The notes under the pieces were generated by a model. That model made no database searches and was not told the DNA's origin. It saw only the letters and a list, made by a program, of their open reading frames with translations. Source: Mucilaginibacter sp. (lineage in GTDB: Bacteria > Bacteroidota > Bacteroidia > Sphingobacteriales > Sphingobacteriaceae). Taken from it: a DNA stretch of 36,572 nucleotides. A program made the translations under genes and the position numbers. The stretch covers positions 1-36,572 of the forward strand of contig NZ_JAQBOI010000214.1 in NCBI RefSeq assembly GCF_028288105.1, given 5' to 3'. Positions 1-7,520 of this stretch are shown one piece after another. The stretch's first letter is position 1. Each line of letters begins with the position of its first letter.

Positions 1-395
1 AGTTTAAAGAAGGTACTAACTTGAAAGGATGGTTGTATACCATCATGAAAAATACCTTCATCAATAACTATCGCCGTTTTGTTAAAATGAGCACTTTTGT
101 TACCAAAAGCGACGAGATATCTTCTCCAAACCTGGTATTCAGTTCTACCAAAAACCAGGGCGAAGCTAAATTTGTAATGGATGATATTAAAAGAGCTTTA
201 GATAGATTACCTGCAGATTATTATGTGCCTTTTACCATGTACTTTGAAGGCCATAAATACCACGAAATTGCCGACCATTTAACCATACCAATTGGTACTG
301 TTAAAACCCGCATTCACGTAGCGCGCAAATTGCTTAAAAAGAATTTGAAAGCTTATGATAATGGTGTTGCAAGACCTATCTACGCCGAATATTAA
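1..395 (+). CDS. ECF-like RNA polymerase sigma factor, 3' part of gene
   Basis: The reading frame is open from the left edge (first full codon at base 3), so the gene starts outside the window; the TTG at 21 lies inside the conserved region and is not the real start. About 130 C-terminal residues are present. The opening residues ([20 protein letters not shown]) match the end of sigma region 2, and the C-terminal part ([19 protein letters not shown], then [20 protein letters not shown]) is a typical region 4 helix-turn-helix that binds the -35 element. It closely resembles a small sigma factor commonly found in Bacteroidota. It ends in a strong terminator and faces the carotenoid genes tail to tail. 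A role in light or stress control of carotenoids is possible by proximity only. Confidence 0.9.
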   Translation, partial: FKEGTNLKGWLYTIMKNTFINNYRRFVKMSTFVTKSDEISSPNLVFSSTKNQGEAKFVMDDIKRALDRLPADYYVPFTMYFEGHKYHEIADHLTIPIGTVKTRIHVARKLLKKNLKAYDNGVARPIYAEY

Positions 396-412
396 TAGCT
401 AGCTCAGTATAT

Positions 413-438
413 AAACCTGCCTTCGGGCGGGTTTTTTT
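413..438 (+). terminator. Rho-independent terminator of the sigma factor gene
   Basis: A 9-bp stem (413-421 with 426-434) closed by a TTCG tetraloop is followed by a run of seven T at 432-438. It lies 18 bases after the sigma factor stop codon. Confidence 0.9.
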
Positions 439-452
439 GTGGGATTAATTTA

Positions 453-487
453 TCTTGACTCTTGGTTCTAAAGTCTTATCTGTCTTA
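453..487. repeat. Degenerate 7-bp tandem array (TCTTGAC-like)
   Basis: Five consecutive heptads of the type TCTTGAC, TCTTGGT, TCTAAAG, TCTTATC and TGTCTTA. The same word family recurs at 672-691 and at 18537-18603. Non-coding spacer between two convergent genes. Confidence 0.6.
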
Positions 488-490
488 CAG

Positions 491-572
491 GGCGTTGCCT
501 TCGGCCCGGGCTATCCACTCATACGCGCACAGGCATTAGCCACAAGCCGGTATCCGTTTCTATCCCTAACGC
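491..572. repeat. Candidate dispersed element bounded by GCGTT...AACGC
   Basis: A GC-rich island within an AT-rich spacer, bounded by GCGTT (492-496) and its complement AACGC (568-572), with GGGCTATCC near the left part and TATCCCTAACGC at the right end. The combination of GGGCTATCC with a terminal CCCTAACGC resembles an interspersed repeat I associate with Bacteroidota genomes; that is recollection, not a search result. There is no open reading frame of note. The rest of the spacer, 573-671, shows nothing recognisable. Confidence 0.45.
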
Positions 573-671
573 AAAAAATAATTGTAATCCTGGTAGCAAA
601 GAATCTATTAGCAAATTTAAATAATGGCGATTAAATGCTTCACTATGTTGAGCGCGACGTACGTACTATTA

Positions 672-691
672 TTCTTGATTCTTAATCTTTA
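672..691. repeat. Short 7-bp array overlapping the cytochrome b5 gene stop
   Basis: Three heptads (TTCTTGA, TTCTTAA, TCTTTAC) end exactly on the stop codon (689-691, complement strand) of the cytochrome b5-like gene. Same word family as the arrays at 453-487 and 18537-18603. Confidence 0.5.
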
Positions 692-925
692 CCCAATTCT
701 TCCCACCGCCGTAAATTTCTCAAACACAGTTTCGGTATGTGGTGCATCCGGTAATTCGTCGGTAAGATCCTGGCCTGCCCAATGTTCGTAATGTTTACCC
801 TTACTCCAAAGACGGCTTTCGGTTACATCATATATGATGCCCTTGTAAGCCACCCAAATCTGTGGCTTATCCTGCCCGTTGCGTAGGGCCAGTTGCGATT
901 TTGTGTATAAGGGCAGATCTATCAT
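689..925 (-). CDS. Small soluble cytochrome b5-like heme-binding protein
   Basis: 78 residues, no signal peptide or membrane segment. The pattern of YTKSQLALRNG near the N-terminus, VAYKGIIYDVT around 25-35, then KHYEHWAGQDLTDEL and DAPHT (His45, His48 and His63 as candidate heme ligands) and a final FEKFTAVGRI is typical of the short cytochrome b5-like heme/steroid-binding domain. The start overlaps the lycopene cyclase stop by 4 bases, so the two are translationally coupled and it is the last gene of the crtB operon. It could carry electrons to a carotenoid-modifying oxygenase, but none is visible in the window. The domain call is sure; the partner is inference. Confidence 0.85.
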   Translation of the reverse strand: MIDLPLYTKSQLALRNGQDKPQIWVAYKGIIYDVTESRLWSKGKHYEHWAGQDLTDELPDAPHTETVFEKFTAVGRIG

Positions 926-1605
926 ACAGCAAGGGCTTTACGATTCTTAAAATATTCAAAAAAACCAACGTTCATTAGCAGGAGGGCCATACTGTAAAAA
1001 TGATCTTCGAAAGGGATGGTACCAACCCTAATACCCATATTTTGCGCATTGTTGTAAAGCACAATTGGCCAGGCTGTTAAAATACCATTCACGATGTAGA
1101 AGGGAATTAAAGATACAATAAACGCCATGTAAAACCGGGTCAGCCATTGTACCTTAAAGTAATACATTAACAGTACCAATAAAACCGCCAGTAAACCAAA
1201 AGTCACCGCTGTGTATAACCGGGTGTAATTAAGTACCAGCAGGGGGACTGATAAGCCGATAAGTAAATTGGATACCATCCTTGTTACTATATTATTTAGT
1301 TGCCACTTAACGTAATAATTTAAGCAGGCATAAATAAAGAGGCACGCGAAGGGAACGGTTAAAAAGAACAGGATCTCCTCTAAAGGTAATCCGTAGAATT
1401 TTAGGCCGATGATATACTTATCATTGAACGACCATACCCCATGAATGGTAAACAGCACATCCCAAAACAAAAAAAGCAAGCCTGTTATAGCCATGCCCGG
1501 CCAAATAAACTTCCAGCTTTTAGCAAAAGCCACACGCTTATCAAACGATAACATAACCGGGAAAATAATGGTTAATACGTTGATGATAAGATATGTGTAT
1601 TTCAC
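922..1605 (-). CDS. crtYcd: Lycopene cyclase, fused CrtYc-CrtYd membrane type
   Basis: 227 residues, highly hydrophobic, with about six to seven membrane segments. It carries two halves like the heterodimeric CrtYc/CrtYd cyclases: YGLPLEEILFFLTVPFACLF in the first half and IPFEDHFYSMALLLMNVG in the second, each with the conserved acidic residues after proline. The family cyclises the psi ends of lycopene in the membrane. The start is GTG at 1605 (KYTYLIINVLTIIFP follows, matching the usual family N-terminus); it shares one base with the stop of the upstream gene. It sits between an unknown exported protein and cytochrome b5 in the crtB operon. Product ring type (beta) is assumed from the family. 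Confidence 0.88.
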   Translation of the reverse strand: MKYTYLIINVLTIIFPVMLSFDKRVAFAKSWKFIWPGMAITGLLFLFWDVLFTIHGVWSFNDKYIIGLKFYGLPLEEILFFLTVPFACLFIYACLNYYVKWQLNNIVTRMVSNLLIGLSVPLLVLNYTRLYTAVTFGLLAVLLVLLMYYFKVQWLTRFYMAFIVSLIPFYIVNGILTAWPIVLYNNAQNMGIRVGTIPFEDHFYSMALLLMNVGFFEYFKNRKALAV

Positions 1606-2174
1606 TATAATGATGCTAAATGCTGTGATAATTTACTTTGTTCGGCAGGGGTGCACCTTTTAGAATCGAGCAGGAAGGTTATAATGGTTTTAACCAACGC
1701 CGCATCTGCCGATGAATAATGCTTCCGGTCGAGCTGTGTGATAATTTCTTCCCTATCGGCAATAAGGTTTTTAGTATACCCCAAAAAACCCGGTACATTA
1801 TGCTCTACCGAAAATCGCATAAAACGGATCTCGATGTTATGCGGGTCGCCCGTTACGGCGCTTTTAAAAGTCTTTTCGGCATTATTAAGGTACTTTATCT
1901 TGTAATACGGGTTCCAGGTATGTTTAGCTTTTAAGGCTTCCAACGTAGCTATATACCCATTGATAAGCGCCGGGCGGTTTTTTATAGCACTCAGGTTACG
2001 ATAAAGCGAGTCGGTGACTTTTCCACTGTTTATAGCGCTCACCAGCAATTTACGTATAACGTGCAGGTTAGGTTCAGTTGTATCAGCGTGCACAGTAGTC
2101 GCACTGCTCCGATTAACCGGGGCAAATAACATCAGTATGGCAGTGATCAGTATATATTTTAGCTTAAAAAGCAT
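1605..2174 (-). CDS. Exported protein of unknown function in the carotenoid operon
   Basis: 189 residues from the ATG at 2174; an in-frame TTG lies six bases further upstream at 2180. The N-terminus (LFKLKYILITAILMLFAPV, then a polar stretch) is a likely signal peptide or anchor. The mature part is rich in Lys, Leu and Asn and looks all-helical, with TPR-like phrases such as YLNNAEKTFKSAVTGDPHN around residue 100, but no assigned motif. I do not recognise a function. Position is informative: 28 bases after crtB and overlapping the cyclase start by one base, so it is co-transcribed with two carotenoid enzymes. A periplasmic or membrane-associated accessory role is only an inference. Confidence 0.8.
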   Translation of the reverse strand: MLFKLKYILITAILMLFAPVNRSSATTVHADTTEPNLHVIRKLLVSAINSGKVTDSLYRNLSAIKNRPALINGYIATLEALKAKHTWNPYYKIKYLNNAEKTFKSAVTGDPHNIEIRFMRFSVEHNVPGFLGYTKNLIADREEIITQLDRKHYSSADAALVKTIITFLLDSKRCTPAEQSKLSQHLASL

Positions 2175-2202
2175 CGGCAAATTATTAATGGTATGGGGTA
2201 TT

Positions 2203-3036
2203 TTAAATTACATTTAGCTTTTGATGCAGCATGGCTTTAAAGTACAAGCCAAGCTTTTGTGTATCAGAAACCCTTATCCTTTTTTGTATTATGGTACGGG
2301 CAGATGTCGCGCTTATCTTTTTAAACAATTGCAGGTAATAAATATAGGCTACATAAACACCCAGCCTGCTACCTTTTGGCAGTTGCTTTATCCCTTCCAG
2401 TGCATCATCAAAATCTCTTTTTATATCGGTTTCTATGTGTTGTTTATCCGCTTCTGTAAAATTACTAAAATCTATCTGGGGGAAATACGTGCGGCCACGG
2501 TCTTCATAGTCGGACTTAATATCTCTCAAAAAGTTTATTTTTTGAAATGCCGACCCCAGGCTACGGGCTTTAGGGACTAACGTATCATATAACGCTGTGT
2601 TATTCTCACAAAAAATACGCAGGCACATCAAGCCAACCACCTCTGCCGAACCATAGATGTACGTTTTATAACTATCATCGTCATAAGCAGTTTTATCCAA
2701 ATCCATTTTCATAGAAGTAAGGAAAGCATCTATCAGCCCTCTTTCAATATGATATTGGTTTACTACCTGCTGAAAAGATTGCAGAACCGGGTTGGTACTT
2801 ATGCCTCGGTCTATCGCTTTAAAAGTTTCTTCTCTAAAGTCGTCTATTAACCGGCGCTGGTCGTGTTCGTAAAAGGTGTCTACAATTTCATCCGCGTAGC
2901 GCACAAAACCGTAAATAGCATATACAGGATACCTAAAACGTTTATCGAACGCCTTAATACCTGTACTAAAAGATGTACTGTATTTATTGGTAATAAGCTT
3001 ACTGCATTCAAAGCACGTTTCGTTGAACAGGTCCAT
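2203..3036 (-). CDS. crtB: Phytoene synthase
   Basis: 277 residues, squalene/phytoene synthase family. Two Asp-rich motifs that bind the Mg-diphosphate are visible: DEIVD at residues 49-53 and RDIKSD at 171-176, followed by DRGRTYFPQ. It joins two geranylgeranyl diphosphates to phytoene, the first committed carotenoid step, as a membrane-associated enzyme. I chose the ATG at 3036 (MDLFNETCFECSKLI); the longer form would start at a TTG at 3051. It heads the - strand carotenoid operon and is divergent from crtI, the next enzyme. A TACTTTTG box ends only a few bases before the ATG, so a nearly leaderless transcript is possible, but there is no matching -33 box. Confidence 0.93.
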   Translation of the reverse strand: MDLFNETCFECSKLITNKYSTSFSTGIKAFDKRFRYPVYAIYGFVRYADEIVDTFYEHDQRRLIDDFREETFKAIDRGISTNPVLQSFQQVVNQYHIERGLIDAFLTSMKMDLDKTAYDDDSYKTYIYGSAEVVGLMCLRIFCENNTALYDTLVPKARSLGSAFQKINFLRDIKSDYEDRGRTYFPQIDFSNFTEADKQHIETDIKRDFDDALEGIKQLPKGSRLGVYVAYIYYLQLFKKISATSARTIIQKRIRVSDTQKLGLYFKAMLHQKLNVI

Positions 3037-3103
3037 TACCCAAAAGTACAAAATGAATGCTGTATTGTTTTTTACCGGGACAAATGAATTGTAACTTAAT
3101 TAG

Positions 3104-3139
3104 GTCTCACCCCAGCCCTCTCCAAAGGAGAGGGGCTAA
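3104..3139 (-). repeat. 34-bp family repeat (diverged copy, inverted)
   Basis: An inverted, diverged copy of the repeat at 3147-3180. The core CCTCTCCAAAGGAGAGG is a hairpin-forming palindrome. The two copies face each other across a 7-base gap, making a long imperfect palindrome in the crtB-crtI divergent promoter region. Confidence 0.75.
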
Positions 3140-3146
3140 TTTCTTA

Positions 3147-3180
3147 AAGTCCTCTCCTTTGGAGAGGATTTAGGTGAGGC
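3147..3180 (+). repeat. 34-bp dispersed repeat, copy 1
   Basis: Exactly identical over 34 bases to 14259-14292. It contains the self-complementary core CCTCTCCTTTGGAGAGG followed by the tail ATTTAGGTGAGGC. It lies 41 bases before the crtI start and supplies a false upstream GTG start in frame with crtI. Confidence 0.9.
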
Positions 3181-3221
3181 ATTTTTACATGCTTACAACT
3201 ATTTGTTTAATTTGGCAGAAG

Positions 3222-4706
3222 ATGGGTATTGATAAACACATTATTGTGATTGGAGCAGGCTTTGCCGGGCTGGCTTCGGCCTGCGTACTGGCAAAAGCGG
3301 GATATAAAGTAACCGTTCTGGAAAAGAACGACCAGCCCGGTGGCCGCGCGCAGGTTTGGGAAAAGGGCGGGTTTAAGTTTGATATGGGGCCAAGCTGGTA
3401 TTGGATGCCCGATGTTTTCGAGAACTTTTTCGCCCTGTTTGATAAAAAGCCGTCGGACTTCTACGACCTGAAACGTCTTGATCCCGGTTACCGCGTTTAT
3501 TATGGCAAAGGCGATATGCTGGACGTACCCGCCAACATGGCCGAACTGGAAAAACTTTTCGACGCGATTGAGCCGGGGAGTAGTACAGGCCTTCGGAAGT
3601 TTTTAGAACAAGCCGCTTACAAATACAAAGTAGGCATGGGAGAGTATGTTTTCCGTCCATCGCATTCTATAACCGAGTTTATTGATTTTAATCTGATTCG
3701 TAAAAGTCTGAGCATGCAACTGCTTACCAGCATGAGCAGACATGTGCGCCAATATTTTAAAAATCCAAAGCTGATAAAACTATTAGAGTTCCCGGTGCTG
3801 TTTTTGGGTGCTACACCACAGGATACCCCCGCCATGTATAGCATGATGAACCACGCCGACCTTGCCCTTGGTACCTGGTATCCCATGGGAGGCATGAATG
3901 AGATAGTAAAAGCAATGGTTAGTGTTGCGGAAAGTTATGGGGTAGAGATTAAACTAAATACTGAGGTTACTAAAATTAATGTTGCCGATGGGCAGGCAAA
4001 TACCATCCAAACAAACAATGGCACCTACCAAGCCGACTTTATAATTGCCGGTGCAGATTATGAACATACCGACCAGTATCTTTTAGAAAAGCCTGATAGA
4101 AACTACACCGAAAAATACTGGGATAAGCGCACCATGTCGCCATCCAGTTTGTTATTTTACATAGGCACAAACAAAAGGGTAGAGGGCATACAGCACCATA
4201 ATTTGTTTTTTGATGAGGATTTTGAGTTGCATGCCAAAGAGATCTATAAAAATCCGCAATGGCCAACCAAACCGTTGTTTTATGTTTGCTGTACCTCAAA
4301 AACGGATGCCGATGCAGCACCCGAAGGAGGGGAGAACCTTTTCTTCCTGATGCCCATTGCCCCCGGACTGGATGATGACGATACCACCCGCGAAAAGTAT
4401 TTTGATGTGATGATGGATAGGTTTGAGAACATCACAGGCCAAAGCATCCGGGATAATATAGTGGTAAAACGCAGCTATGCCTTAAAAGATTTTAAAGCCG
4501 ATTATCATTCCTTTAAAGGCAATGCCTATGGCTTAGCTAACACTCTTGCCCAAACAGCTTTCTTTAAACCCAGCATGCGGGCAAAACATATCAAAAATTT
4601 ATTATTTACCGGCCAGTTAACTGTGCCGGGGCCGGGTGTACCGCCTGCGTTAATATCGGGGCAGATAGCAGCGACAGAGGCGATGAAGATATTGGAAGGG
4701 AAGTAG
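3222..4706 (+). CDS. crtI: Phytoene desaturase (CrtI type)
   Basis: 494 residues from ATG 3222. N-terminal FAD-binding Rossmann motif GAGFAG at residues 11-16, then EKNDQPGGRAQVWEKGGFKF and DMGPSWYWMPDVF, typical of bacterial CrtI; the C-terminus has the second FAD signature (LFTGQLTVPGPGVPPALISG). CrtI removes hydrogens from phytoene stepwise to give lycopene, with FAD as cofactor. In frame, the ORF extends back to a GTG at 3174 inside the dispersed repeat, but the added residues are unlike the family, so the ATG is preferred. It is transcribed divergently from crtB, with both start regions sharing a 185-base spacer. The number of desaturation steps cannot be read from sequence. Confidence 0.93.
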   Translation: MGIDKHIIVIGAGFAGLASACVLAKAGYKVTVLEKNDQPGGRAQVWEKGGFKFDMGPSWYWMPDVFENFFALFDKKPSDFYDLKRLDPGYRVYYGKGDMLDVPANMAELEKLFDAIEPGSSTGLRKFLEQAAYKYKVGMGEYVFRPSHSITEFIDFNLIRKSLSMQLLTSMSRHVRQYFKNPKLIKLLEFPVLFLGATPQDTPAMYSMMNHADLALGTWYPMGGMNEIVKAMVSVAESYGVEIKLNTEVTKINVADGQANTIQTNNGTYQADFIIAGADYEHTDQYLLEKPDRNYTEKYWDKRTMSPSSLLFYIGTNKRVEGIQHHNLFFDEDFELHAKEIYKNPQWPTKPLFYVCCTSKTDADAAPEGGENLFFLMPIAPGLDDDDTTREKYFDVMMDRFENITGQSIRDNIVVKRSYALKDFKADYHSFKGNAYGLANTLAQTAFFKPSMRAKHIKNLLFTGQLTVPGPGVPPALISGQIAATEAMKILEGK

Positions 4707-4713
4707 AGACCCT

Positions 4714-4852
4714 CTTACCACCATGTCATTTCGAACGAGGTACGAGGAGAAATCTTTTACAACAGCCAAGTCTCCTACCTGCTAAGTGTAAAAGATTTCT
4801 CTTCGCGGCCAGCGCTTTGCCCTTGCTCATTCGAAATGACATGGTGGGTAAG
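4714..4852. repeat. Long palindromic dispersed element after crtI
   Basis: Near-perfect outer arms 4714-4734 and 4830-4852 (ATGTCATTTCGAA and complement) and inner arms 4747-4760 with 4788-4801 (GAGAAATCTTTTAC and complement) make a cruciform-sized inverted repeat beginning 8 bases after the crtI stop. Its core (GTCATT-CGA, then GGTACGA) is related to the palindrome at 13543-13624. It lies between convergent crtI and ilvA and could also block read-through both ways. Confidence 0.85.
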
Positions 4853-4874
4853 GCTAAATAAATTCGGCGTATAA

Positions 4875-4902
4875 CAAAAACGCCAGGCTTACACCCGGCG
4901 TT
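4875..4902 (-). terminator. Terminator of the ilv-leu operon (after ilvA)
   Basis: On the - strand, a 9-bp stem with one G-T pair (AACGCCGGG with CCTGGCGTT, loop TGTAAG) is followed by five T. It lies 56 bases past the ilvA stop and closes the long operon. Confidence 0.75.
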
Positions 4903-4958
4903 CAATATTATTTCTTTGTGTTCTCTGTGAAAACCTCTGCGTACTCTGGGATTAAATC

Positions 4959-6209
4959 TTACACCAAATACTCAAACAAAGTTTGATCCCTGTTCAGTTC
5001 TATTACCTCAAAACGATGTTCTGCCATACGTTCTAAAAGAGCTGGATAATCCTCGGCGTTTTTTAGTTCGATACCTACTAATGCAGGGCCATTCTCTTTA
5101 GAGTTTTTCTTGATGAACTCGAAACGGGTAATATCATCACCCGGGGCAAGCACATTATTCACAAACAGCTTTAAAGCACCCGGGCGTTGCGGGAAACGAA
5201 CGATGAAATAATGTTTCAATCCTTCATACAGTAAAGATTTCTCTTTGATTTCCTGCATGCGGTCGATATCATTGTTACCACCGCTGATAACGCAAACTAC
5301 CGTTTTGCCTTTGATCTGCTCGCGGCAGGCATCTAAAGCAGTAACCGATAATGCACCTGCAGGTTCAACTACAATAGCATCCTCGTTGTAAAGTTTTAAT
5401 ATGGTAGTACAAACCTTTCCTTCCGGAACGGTAAGCATATCGTCCAAAATCTCGCGGCAAATAGCGAAGGTTTTATCGCCCACACGTTTTACAGCAGCAC
5501 CGTCAACAAAACGGTCGATATCCGTTAAAGCTGTGTTTTCGCCATTAGTAATGGAAGTAAGCATAGAAGGCGCGCCTTCCGGCTCAACACCTATCAGGGT
5601 TATGTTAGGCAGCTTTTGTTTTAGATAAGTACCCATACCGGCAGCCAAACCACCACCACCAATAGGCATTATGGCTACATCAATGTTCGGCAAATCCTGC
5701 AGTACCTCAACACCAACAGTTCCCTGGCCTTCAATGGTACGGTAATCATCAAAAGGAGGGATGAACTCCACGTCGTGCTCTTTGGTATAGATCAAAGCTT
5801 CGCGCAGGCAATCGTCAAAAGTATCGCCGGTTAAAACCAGTTCTACATTGCCGTTACCAAACATTTCTGTTTGTTTAACCTTTTGTTTCGGGGTTATTTC
5901 GGGCATATAAATAATCCCTTTAATGCCCTTCTTTTTGCATGAATAAGCTACGCCCTGCGCATGGTTACCCGCACTGGCGCATACCACACCTTTATCTAAT
6001 TGTTCCTGACTTAGCTGTGCTATCAGGTTATAGGCGCCTCTTAGCTTGTACGACCGCACTATCTGCAGGTCTTCGCGCTTTAAATATATTTTGCATTCAT
6101 ATTTTTCAGACAGGCGCTCGTTATACTCCAGCGGAGTATGTTTCACCACGTCTTTAAGACGCTCGTAGGCCGCATCAAAATCCAAATGCACTTCAGTTGC
6201 TGTATCCAT
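4959..6209 (-). CDS. ilvA: Threonine ammonia-lyase, biosynthetic short form
   Basis: 416 residues. Converts threonine to 2-oxobutanoate, the entry to isoleucine. PLP-lysine lies in SYKLRGAYN (Lys55), followed by CASAGNHAQGVAYS and the phosphate-binding GGGGLAAG near residues 184-191. The C-terminal part from about residue 330 is a single ACT-like regulatory domain (YFIVRFPQRPGALKLFV), unlike the two-domain regulatory part of the about 510-residue enterobacterial enzyme. It is the last gene of the operon and starts three bases after leuA if the ATG at 6209 is used; a GTG at 6212 directly after the leuA stop is the alternative. Tight coupling with leuA expected. Confidence 0.93.
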   Translation of the reverse strand: MDTATEVHLDFDAAYERLKDVVKHTPLEYNERLSEKYECKIYLKREDLQIVRSYKLRGAYNLIAQLSQEQLDKGVVCASAGNHAQGVAYSCKKKGIKGIIYMPEITPKQKVKQTEMFGNGNVELVLTGDTFDDCLREALIYTKEHDVEFIPPFDDYRTIEGQGTVGVEVLQDLPNIDVAIMPIGGGGLAAGMGTYLKQKLPNITLIGVEPEGAPSMLTSITNGENTALTDIDRFVDGAAVKRVGDKTFAICREILDDMLTVPEGKVCTTILKLYNEDAIVVEPAGALSVTALDACREQIKGKTVVCVISGGNNDIDRMQEIKEKSLLYEGLKHYFIVRFPQRPGALKLFVNNVLAPGDDITRFEFIKKNSKENGPALVGIELKNAEDYPALLERMAEHRFEVIELNRDQTLFEYLV

Positions 6210-6212
6210 CAC

Positions 6213-7379
6213 TTAGTTCTTTACCAACCTGTGGGCCATTAAGGTCTGCAGATCTTCATCATTTATATCCAGCTTAGCATCAGCAAGCGTTAAAAAGCGT
6301 TTGTATGCCTCGTAAAGCTCATCTTTATCCAGCTTATGTCCTAATCTTTCCAAATGGAATTTAAGGGCATGGCGACCGCTACGTGCAGTTAAAACAATAC
6401 TTGCACTTGGGAAGCCCACATCCTCCGGACGAATAATTTCATAATTCTCGCGGTTCTTCAAAAATCCATCCTGGTGTATGCCCGAGCTATGCGCGAATGC
6501 ATTGCTGCCCACGATTGCTTTGTTTGGCTGTACCGGCATACGCATCTGGCTGCTGATCATACGGCTCATTTCAAAGAAATTTTTGCTGTTTACGTTGGTA
6601 TGTAAACCAAGCACCGCATGCGTTTTCAGGATCATCACCACTTCCTCAATAGAAGTGTTACCTGCGCGTTCGCCAATACCGTTAATGGTCCCCTCTATCT
6701 GGCGGGCGCCATTTTGTAAACCGGCTATAGAGTTAGCAGTAGCCAAACCTAAATCGTTGTGGCAATGTACCGATATGATAGCCTTATCAATGTTCTTAAC
6801 GTTTTCCTTCAGATATTTGATCTTGCTGCCGTATTGATCCGGAAGGCAATAGCCGTTAGTATCGGGGATGTTTACCACAGTTGCACCGGCAGCGATAACC
6901 GCCTCTACCATTTGTGCTAAATAGGCCACATCGGCACGGCCGGCATCTTCCGCATAAAATTCAACATCCTCAACAGATTTTTTAGCGTATTTAACTGCTT
7001 CAACAGCTCGCTCTAAAATTTCTTCGCGGGTGCTGTTAAATTTGTGTTTAATATGCTGATCTGACGAACCGATACCCGTATGGATCCGCGGGCGTTTTGC
7101 ATATTTTAACGATTCTACGGCTACATCAATATCTGTTTTATTGGCACGGGTAAGCGCGCAAACTACCGGCTCTTTTACAGCCTTTGATATTTCAACAACG
7201 CTTAAAAAATCGCCCGGACTTGACACCGGGAAACCAGCTTCTATAATATCCACGCCCAGCGCTTCCAGCTCGCGGGCTATATCGATCTTTTCAGGGGTTG
7301 TCAGCTGGCAGCCCGGTACCTGTTCGCCGTCGCGAAGCGTGGTATCAAAAACATAAACGCGGTTAGGGTCGTGTAACAT
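6213..7379 (-). CDS. leuA: 2-isopropylmalate synthase, short form without regulatory domain
   Basis: 388 residues. Condenses 2-ketoisovalerate and acetyl-CoA, the first step of leucine synthesis. The HMGL-like TIM barrel is complete: [13 protein letters not shown] (residues 11-23), [21 protein letters not shown] with the metal-binding His pair, [16 protein letters not shown], and [13 protein letters not shown]. The protein stops about 135 residues before the end of typical 520-residue LeuA proteins, so the C-terminal leucine-binding regulatory domain is absent. This short form is usual in Bacteroidota as far as I know. Feedback inhibition by leucine is therefore doubtful. A homocitrate or citramalate synthase is the alternative, but the leu context argues against it. 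Confidence 0.9.
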   Translation of the reverse strand: MLHDPNRVYVFDTTLRDGEQVPGCQLTTPEKIDIARELEALGVDIIEAGFPVSSPGDFLSVVEISKAVKEPVVCALTRANKTDIDVAVESLKYAKRPRIHTGIGSSDQHIKHKFNSTREEILERAVEAVKYAKKSVEDVEFYAEDAGRADVAYLAQMVEAVIAAGATVVNIPDTNGYCLPDQYGSKIKYLKENVKNIDKAIISVHCHNDLGLATANSIAGLQNGARQIEGTINGIGERAGNTSIEEVVMILKTHAVLGLHTNVNSKNFFEMSRMISSQMRMPVQPNKAIVGSNAFAHSSGIHQDGFLKNRENYEIIRPEDVGFPSASIVLTARSGRHALKFHLERLGHKLDKDELYEAYKRFLTLADAKLDINDEDLQTLMAHRLVKN

Positions 7380-7384
7380 AATTC

Positions 7385-7419
7385 TTAGATTTGAGATGGT
7401 GGATATGAGGTTTTAGACT
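7385..7419. repeat. 7-bp array, left arm (TGAGATG-like)
   Basis: Five degenerate heptads (TTAGATT, TGAGATG, GTGGATA, TGAGGTT, TTAGACT) lie just upstream of the leuA start. They are the inverse complement of the word in the right arm at 7488-7520, so the spacer can fold back on itself with a loop of about 70 bases. Confidence 0.55.
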
Positions 7420-7487
7420 CGCACCTGCCATCGGTTAATTCAATTTTTAATTCTTTTTAATTTAGATTTTTAGTCCTACGATGCAAG

Positions 7488-7520
7488 ATCTCTTATCTCA
7501 CATCTCAATACTCAAATCTC
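7488..7520. repeat. 7-bp array, right arm, overlapping a gene end
   Basis: Heptads ATCTCTT, ATCTCAC, ATCTCAA, TACTCAA and a partial ATCTC. The array includes the stop codon (7512-7514, complement) and the last three codons of the Tam-like methyltransferase gene, so the array extends into coding sequence. Confidence 0.7.

Noticed and set aside
2221..2580. 119-codon frame on the + strand opposite crtB
   Set aside because: Lies entirely within the clear crtB gene on the other strand; Cys/Ile/Tyr-rich composition typical of antisense frames.
3174..3221. Upstream GTG start for crtI
   Set aside because: It lies inside the dispersed 34-base repeat and the added residues are unlike CrtI N-termini; ATG 3222 directly precedes the FAD motif.
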